Source of the DNA: Tepidicaulis marinus
GTDB taxonomy: Bacteria > Pseudomonadota > Alphaproteobacteria > Parvibaculales > Parvibaculaceae
Reading direction: 5' to 3'
Assembly (NCBI RefSeq): GCF_000739695.1
Contig: NZ_BBIO01000017.1
Span: forward strand, 22,744 to 86,743
Length of the DNA: 64,000 nucleotides
The notes beneath the pieces are model-generated. The model did no database searches, was not told where the DNA came from, and saw only the letters and a program-made list of their open reading frames with translations. This document shows, in pieces, positions 60,433 to 64,000 of this stretch. The position numbers were made by a program, and so were the translations under genes. Every line of letters starts with the position of its first letter. Position 1 is the first letter of the stretch.

Positions 60433-60810
60433 ATGAAAAACTGGCCCTTCTTTCTCTGGTGCGCCTTCTTTCTGATCCTGGCGCTCAATTTTGCAAGCAC
60501 GGTGCTGGCGATCCTGGGCGGGGATTTCGACGGCACCGGCTTGCCGCTGGAAATGACGGTCATGGAAGCGGTGGCCAACGGTTTTGCCGCGCTTGGCTGG
60601 GCAGCGGTGCTGATCAGCGCGCTGTTCAAGCGCTATCTCGTCTCCGCGCGGCTTGCGGTTTTTCTCGCCGGTTTTTTCTTTTTCGATGTGATCACGACAT
60701 TCGTGCTGCCCATGCCGCTGCCGCCTTATTTTCTGATCTGGGGCAGCGCCGTCGCAGGGCTCATGCTGCTGGGCGCGCGTCATTTGCAAAAGGAGGCGCG
60801 TCATGCGTGA
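60433..60810 (+). CDS. small four-helix membrane protein A
   Basis: A 125-residue, very hydrophobic protein with four predicted transmembrane segments (about 5-30, 45-65, 72-92 and 97-115). The ATG at 60433 has AGGAGG six bases upstream. It shares a pattern with the next protein: TGLP, then ANG and GW, then DxxTT, PxPxPP and WG. I do not recognise a family. Position behind the GMC gene suggests a membrane anchor or quinone-side electron acceptor, but there are no haem-binding His pairs. Confidence 0.7.
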   Translation: MKNWPFFLWCAFFLILALNFASTVLAILGGDFDGTGLPLEMTVMEAVANGFAALGWAAVLISALFKRYLVSARLAVFLAGFFFFDVITTFVLPMPLPPYFLIWGSAVAGLMLLGARHLQKEARHA

Positions 60811-61180
60811 GGAAAGTGAAAGACATTACGGCCTTGCCGCGCTCTTTGCCGGGATCGGCCTTATCTTCTGGGCCAATGTGCCCGCGCTTTTTGCCGGTCA
60901 CTTTGCCGCCACCGGCCTGCCGCCCGCCACCATCCCGCTCCACGCCTTTGCCAACGGGCTTGGAGGCACGGGCTGGTTCGCCGCCGCCTTCCTCACCCTC
61001 AAAGGGCGCTTTGAGGCGGCCAGCTGGCTCGGCTATTTCTGCGCCGGGCTCTGGGCCTGGGACATGGTGACGACCGCCTATCTCCCCGCCATGCCCGTCC
61101 CGCCCCACCAATGGCTCTGGGGCCCCATCAGCGTACTCCTCATGTGCCTCGCGCTGCGGCGGCTCTCCGCAGCGGCCTAA
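60803..61180 (+). CDS. small four-helix membrane protein B
   Basis: A 125-residue membrane protein, paralogous to the preceding one and overlapping it by 8 bases. Shared features are ATGLPPATIP, FANGLGGTGW, GYFCAGLWAWDMVTTAYLP and VPPHQWLWG. Identity is perhaps a quarter to a third. The two may form a heterodimer in the membrane. Last gene of the TetR-controlled operon. Confidence 0.7.
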   Translation: MREESERHYGLAALFAGIGLIFWANVPALFAGHFAATGLPPATIPLHAFANGLGGTGWFAAAFLTLKGRFEAASWLGYFCAGLWAWDMVTTAYLPAMPVPPHQWLWGPISVLLMCLALRRLSAAA

Positions 61181-61305
61181 TCTCACGCGGCTCCAGCGCT
61201 TGCTTGGTGTGATCGGGTCCGTGCCCCGCGAAACCGCCTCGGATGCCCCGGCGTCCTGTGAGAATGACAATCCGTTTACGGCCATGCCGTTCACTGTCTA
61301 TATTG

Positions 61306-61983
61306 GTGAAACGATCATGTCAGTTCTCGGGGGCGACGGGTTTGGGATTCTTCTGGCTAATTCTAGCGTGGGGGCTGGTGTGTGACACATGGTCATTCGC
61401 TGTCGATACCTGGGCAGAGCCTTACAGCCTTTCGAGCCCGCGGCCTGAGGGAGCTTTGGAGATTCCAATAGCGAACAACTCCAAAAATTTGCGTGTGGCA
61501 AAGTTGCCGAGCAATGAAAAAGAGTTGCGCCGAGCGATCGTGATGGGGAGTCCGGAGGACTGGTTGGGTGAAGCAGAGCGGGCAGGTTGCGATATTGGCG
61601 AGATCAAGAGTCAGGAGCTCACTTTTGATCATATGGCAACCGTGTGGATAGAACTGGCGGTCAGTGACGTGGATGTTACTCGGCGACTATTCGACGTATT
61701 TACTAGATCTCGCCGAGTTGAGCCAGTGTTGAAGTACGAAAGACCGGATTCAATGTCGAGCACATTTCTTCTCAATCTGACGTCAGAGGAGGGCGGACTG
61801 GTCTTTAGCGAGTGTTATTACGCAGGCTCCGGCAGTTTGTGCACAGTCTATGGGCAAATAACTACTCAGGTCTCGGGGAAGGTTTTCCTTAGAAAGTCCG
61901 AGAAAGAAGAGTGGCCCGCGCAGTTTGAAGTATTGGCGTGTGTCATTCGCCGCACAATCCTTATGACGCAACAAGCCGGCTAG
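61306..61983 (+). CDS. unrecognised protein with N-terminal signal or membrane anchor
   Basis: A protein of about 225 residues with no family I recognise. After KRSC, a hydrophobic helix ATGLGFFWLILAWGLVC (about residues 9-26) looks like a signal anchor. The rest is soluble, with ELTFDHMATVWIELAVSDVD and a C-terminal ACVIRRTILMTQQ. The start is uncertain: GTG 61306 gives a normal n-region, but 61264 and 61243 are also open. Codon use and GC are lower than in the operon to the left. It begins a three-gene islet and ends 33 bp before the first of two paralogues. Confidence 0.6.
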   Translation: MKRSCQFSGATGLGFFWLILAWGLVCDTWSFAVDTWAEPYSLSSPRPEGALEIPIANNSKNLRVAKLPSNEKELRRAIVMGSPEDWLGEAERAGCDIGEIKSQELTFDHMATVWIELAVSDVDVTRRLFDVFTRSRRVEPVLKYERPDSMSSTFLLNLTSEEGGLVFSECYYAGSGSLCTVYGQITTQVSGKVFLRKSEKEEWPAQFEVLACVIRRTILMTQQAG

Positions 61984-62016
61984 GAGAAAGAACAGCCTCA
62001 GACCGAAGAGGAAAAT

Positions 62017-62505
62017 ATGAAACCGGTCGAAGAAAGCGCAAAAGAAATGCTGGAAATGGAAATGCCTTTCCGCATTAATCCCAGCACGTTTAACGTGGAA
62101 AGTGATGATCCCAGAATATTCATTACAGGAGGGCATAATTGGTCACCAGAAATGGGACGCCAATTTGTCCTGCACGTTGGTGATGCGGCTTACGGTTTCC
62201 GGACGTCTGAAGATATTGAGAAACAGAAAATTGAAAACCTGGACGATGGTACAGTCATCTGGTGGTTCGATGATATCTTATGCAAGCTTTACGAGCATAT
62301 AAAAGGAAAAGGATTACAACTAGTAACGAACAGGTATTCCTTTGAAAACGCCAAAGAGCAGGAACTTATTCTAAGTCTGTTTTTCAAAGCTATTCAAGCT
62401 TATGACCTCGACGTTGTGGCTGGTATTAAACAAGAACCGAAATCTAAAGGTTTTCTAACTCCACGAGCAGAGCAGCAGATCGTTTCGGGGAAGTTTCTCG
62501 CGTGA
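62017..62505 (+). CDS. unrecognised protein, paralogue 1 of a tandem pair
   Basis: A 162-residue acidic, soluble protein of unknown family. It begins MKPVEESAKEMLEMEMPFRI, contains GRQFVLHVGDAAYGF and VIWWFDDILCKLYE, and ends with SLFFKAIQAYDLDV and SGKFLA. It is full-length compared with its paralogue at 62603 and about half identical. The sequence is markedly more AT-rich than the core genome. No signal peptide or membrane segment. Size, acidity and tandem arrangement recall immunity proteins, but no toxin gene is visible. Confidence 0.75.
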   Translation: MKPVEESAKEMLEMEMPFRINPSTFNVESDDPRIFITGGHNWSPEMGRQFVLHVGDAAYGFRTSEDIEKQKIENLDDGTVIWWFDDILCKLYEHIKGKGLQLVTNRYSFENAKEQELILSLFFKAIQAYDLDVVAGIKQEPKSKGFLTPRAEQQIVSGKFLA

Positions 62506-62602
62506 AATGACCTTGGCCAGCTGTGCCTCAACGGGGCTCCACCTCGGCCGTGTGCGGGATTAACCCAAAGAGAATGAGCGGTCTCGGACCGGGGGGGAAA
62601 AT

Positions 62603-63106
62603 ATGAAACCGGTCGAAGAAAGCGCAAAAGAGATGTTGGAAATGGAAATGCCTTTCCGCATTAATCCTGAGACTCTTGATGTAGAGAGCGATGACTCAAG
62701 AATTTATATGATCGGCGGGAGAAGTGCAGGGCCTGAGCAGGGGCATCATTTCGTTCTGCATGTTGGGGACAAAGTATTTGGTTTCTGTACAGCAGCTGAC
62801 CGAGATAACGAGAAAACCGAACTGCTTGATGATGGTACACGCGTTTGGTGGTTTAACGACCTTCTCTGTCCGTTGAGCGGCGCGGAGCGAAAAGCGGGTG
62901 GAGGATACACAGCGTATAGGGTGCTGACGAACACCTATTCTTTCACCAATCTTGAAGAGCAGAAGATGGTTCTCGGACTTTTCTTCAAAGCTATTCAGGC
63001 CTTTGATCCTCGAGTTGCGATGGGAACCATAAAGGAACCGAAAGTAGTTGCGCGTTTGACTCCTCATGCTGCGTTCAGGTTGGAGTCAGGAGATTTTCTC
63101 GCATGA
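62603..63106 (+). CDS. unrecognised protein, paralogue 2 of a tandem pair
   Basis: A 167-residue paralogue of the 62017 product. The first 22 codons are almost identical in DNA (three changes or fewer), then the two diverge. Shared later elements are HFVLHVGDKVFGF, RVWWFNDLLCPL, NTYSFTNLEEQKMVLGLFFK, AIQAFDPRV and SGDFLA. A short insertion (GAERKAGGGY) follows the central region. The ATG is preceded by a G-rich run and GGGGAAAAT, as for the first copy. Function unknown. Confidence 0.75.
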   Translation: MKPVEESAKEMLEMEMPFRINPETLDVESDDSRIYMIGGRSAGPEQGHHFVLHVGDKVFGFCTAADRDNEKTELLDDGTRVWWFNDLLCPLSGAERKAGGGYTAYRVLTNTYSFTNLEEQKMVLGLFFKAIQAFDPRVAMGTIKEPKVVARLTPHAAFRLESGDFLA

Positions 63107-63192
63107 TTGACTGCCCGGACAAGTAATCCCTACGCACATGGATAAACGCCAAGGCACGCCCTTAAACTGTTGGAATAGCGCCGGTTTTTCGA

Positions 63193-63208
63193 TATGATAT
63201 ATATCATA
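63193..63208. promoter_or_regulatory. 16-bp perfect palindrome, probable TetR operator
   Basis: TATGATATATATCATA is a perfect palindrome ending 14 bp before the TetR ATG at 63223 and just before its GAGGAG ribosome site. An autoregulatory operator is the simple reading. Confidence 0.65.
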
Positions 63209-63222
63209 AAGAGGAGCCGGCC

Positions 63223-63795
63223 ATGCCCTATACAGCCGAACATAAAGCCCAGACCCGTCAGCGGATTATCGAAAGCGCGGCGCATCAGCTTTGCGAAAAA
63301 GGTATAGGCGGGGTCAGTGTTGCCGAGCTGATGAAAGAAGCCGGGCTTACCCATGGCGGCTTTTATGCGCATTTCGGCTCCAAGGCCGCGCTTGTGGCGG
63401 AGGCGGCAGCCTATGCGCTGGGCGCTACGACGCAGATGCTGGATGAGGCCGCCGAAGGCGCGCCGCCGAGCCGCCGCTTGAAGGCGCTGGTCGATACGTA
63501 TGTGAGCCGCCATCATGTCGCCCATCCGGGCGAGGGCTGCGCCATTGCAGCGCTCGGCCCCGAGCTTTCCCGCGAAACGCCGAAGACGCGCAAAGCGTTT
63601 GGCCGCGTGCTCGATAAAATGATTTCCATGGTCGCCTCCCATACCGGCGCGCGTAGCGAAAAGGCGGCGCGGGAACAGGCCATCGCCACGATCGCGACAA
63701 TGGTCGGCACCATTGTCATGGCGCGGGCGGTGGACGATAAAGATTTTGCCAATGAAATTCTGAAAACGGGCCGGGAGGCGGCGCTGCGCCACTAG
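63223..63795 (+). CDS. TetR/AcrR family transcriptional regulator
   Basis: A 190-residue regulator. The HTH is in GGVSVAELMKEAGLTHGGFY followed by AHFGSKAALVAEA (about 25-65). The C-terminal domain has GCAIAALGPELSRETPKTRKA, typical of the TetR_C group that includes YxaF- and LmrA-like proteins. GAGGAG precedes the ATG. It is convergent with the fumarylacetoacetase-like gene, so its target gene is not evident beyond itself. Confidence 0.92.
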   Translation: MPYTAEHKAQTRQRIIESAAHQLCEKGIGGVSVAELMKEAGLTHGGFYAHFGSKAALVAEAAAYALGATTQMLDEAAEGAPPSRRLKALVDTYVSRHHVAHPGEGCAIAALGPELSRETPKTRKAFGRVLDKMISMVASHTGARSEKAAREQAIATIATMVGTIVMARAVDDKDFANEILKTGREAALRH

Positions 63796-63842
63796 GCGCT
63801 ACGTCACGAGGCATTGCGCTACCTCCCGGATTTACCCGGCGG

Positions 63843-64000
63843 TCACACGGCCGGGGCGACCCGGCCCGTGAGTGTGCCGAAGGAAAGACGCGTGCCGTCC
63901 GCGCCCATGGCCGTAGCGCCGATGATCACCTCATCGCCGTCCTGAAGCCAGCCGCGCGCCGTGCCGTCGGGCAGGGCGATTACGTCTTTGCCGCCTTGAG
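63843..64000 (-). CDS. fumarylacetoacetase-like protein (C-terminal fragment)
   Basis: The last 52 codons of a gene that enters from the right edge. The reading GGKDVIALPDGTARGWLQDG then DEVIIGA and LSFGTLTGRVAPAV* matches the C-terminus of fumarylacetoacetases, where a LxDGxxRxFLxDGDEV element precedes the closing strand. Fumarylacetoacetase ends tyrosine and homogentisate degradation. With so little sequence, another FAH-superfamily hydrolase is possible. Confidence 0.65.
   Translation of the reverse strand, partial: QGGKDVIALPDGTARGWLQDGDEVIIGATAMGADGTRLSFGTLTGRVAPAV

Noticed and set aside
58803..60629. A 608-codon minus-strand open frame opposite the GMC oxidoreductase
   Set aside because: The GMC protein has FAD motifs, a coupled start and a ribosome site. 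The antisense frame has none of these.
61200..61385. A 61-codon frame starting MLGVIGSVPRE before the orphan gene
   Set aside because: It has a weak ribosome site, overlaps the better-supported frame and has no similarity to anything I recognise.

Overview
The window is a high-GC, gene-dense chromosomal segment of an alphaproteobacterium. The main evidence is the block from divL to a tRNA-Ala: divL, tsaE, amgK, murU, addB, addA, trxA, folC, accD, trpA, trpB, trpF, pyrF, lapA, ihfB, sppA, rpsA, cmk, aroA and a TIGR02300-type gene, an order typical of that class. A DivL-type kinase with tyrosine in place of the phospho-accepting histidine supports the same placement. The many acyl-CoA enzymes, the isoquinoline-oxidoreductase-type molybdoenzyme and the ferredoxin/reductase pair suggest a hydrocarbon- or lipid-degrading heterotroph. 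A Parvibaculum-like organism is a guess only.

Layout. 1-11704 is a catabolic cluster. A leftward arm (carboxymuconolactone decarboxylase-like protein, MaoC hydratase, 2,4-dienoyl-CoA reductase, IclR regulator) diverges from a rightward arm (zinc alcohol dehydrogenase, thiolase-like protein, DUF35 partner, three acyl-CoA dehydrogenases). A partial alpha/beta hydrolase lies at the left edge. Together they look like a pathway that beta-oxidises and then cleaves a branched or cyclic acyl-CoA. 11737-13337 is a scar: a frameshifted acyl-CoA dehydrogenase, a decayed IS3-family element, and a KAP-NTPase stub cut at the IS end.

13784-44997 is the conserved housekeeping core. It is interrupted between divL and tsaE by iorAB, a DUF2254 membrane protein and a ferredoxin/ferredoxin-reductase pair. 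45170-51059 holds tRNA-Ala(GGC), a RepC-like replication gene, a three-gene stress or resistance-type operon (erythromycin esterase, alpha/beta hydrolase, phosphoribosyltransferase) and recQ. 51193-56395 is a four-gene ectoine degradation operon (doeB2, doeD, doeA, doeC).

57595-61180 is a TetR-controlled operon encoding a Tat-exported small protein, a GMC oxidoreductase and two paralogous small membrane proteins, with two tandem palindromes in the shared promoter. 61306-63106 is a lower-GC islet of three unrecognised genes, two of them tandem paralogues with nearly identical 5' ends. The window ends with a second TetR gene preceded by a perfect 16-bp palindrome and the 3' end of a fumarylacetoacetase-like gene.

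Functions are assigned from motifs and recalled family sequences. No database search was run.
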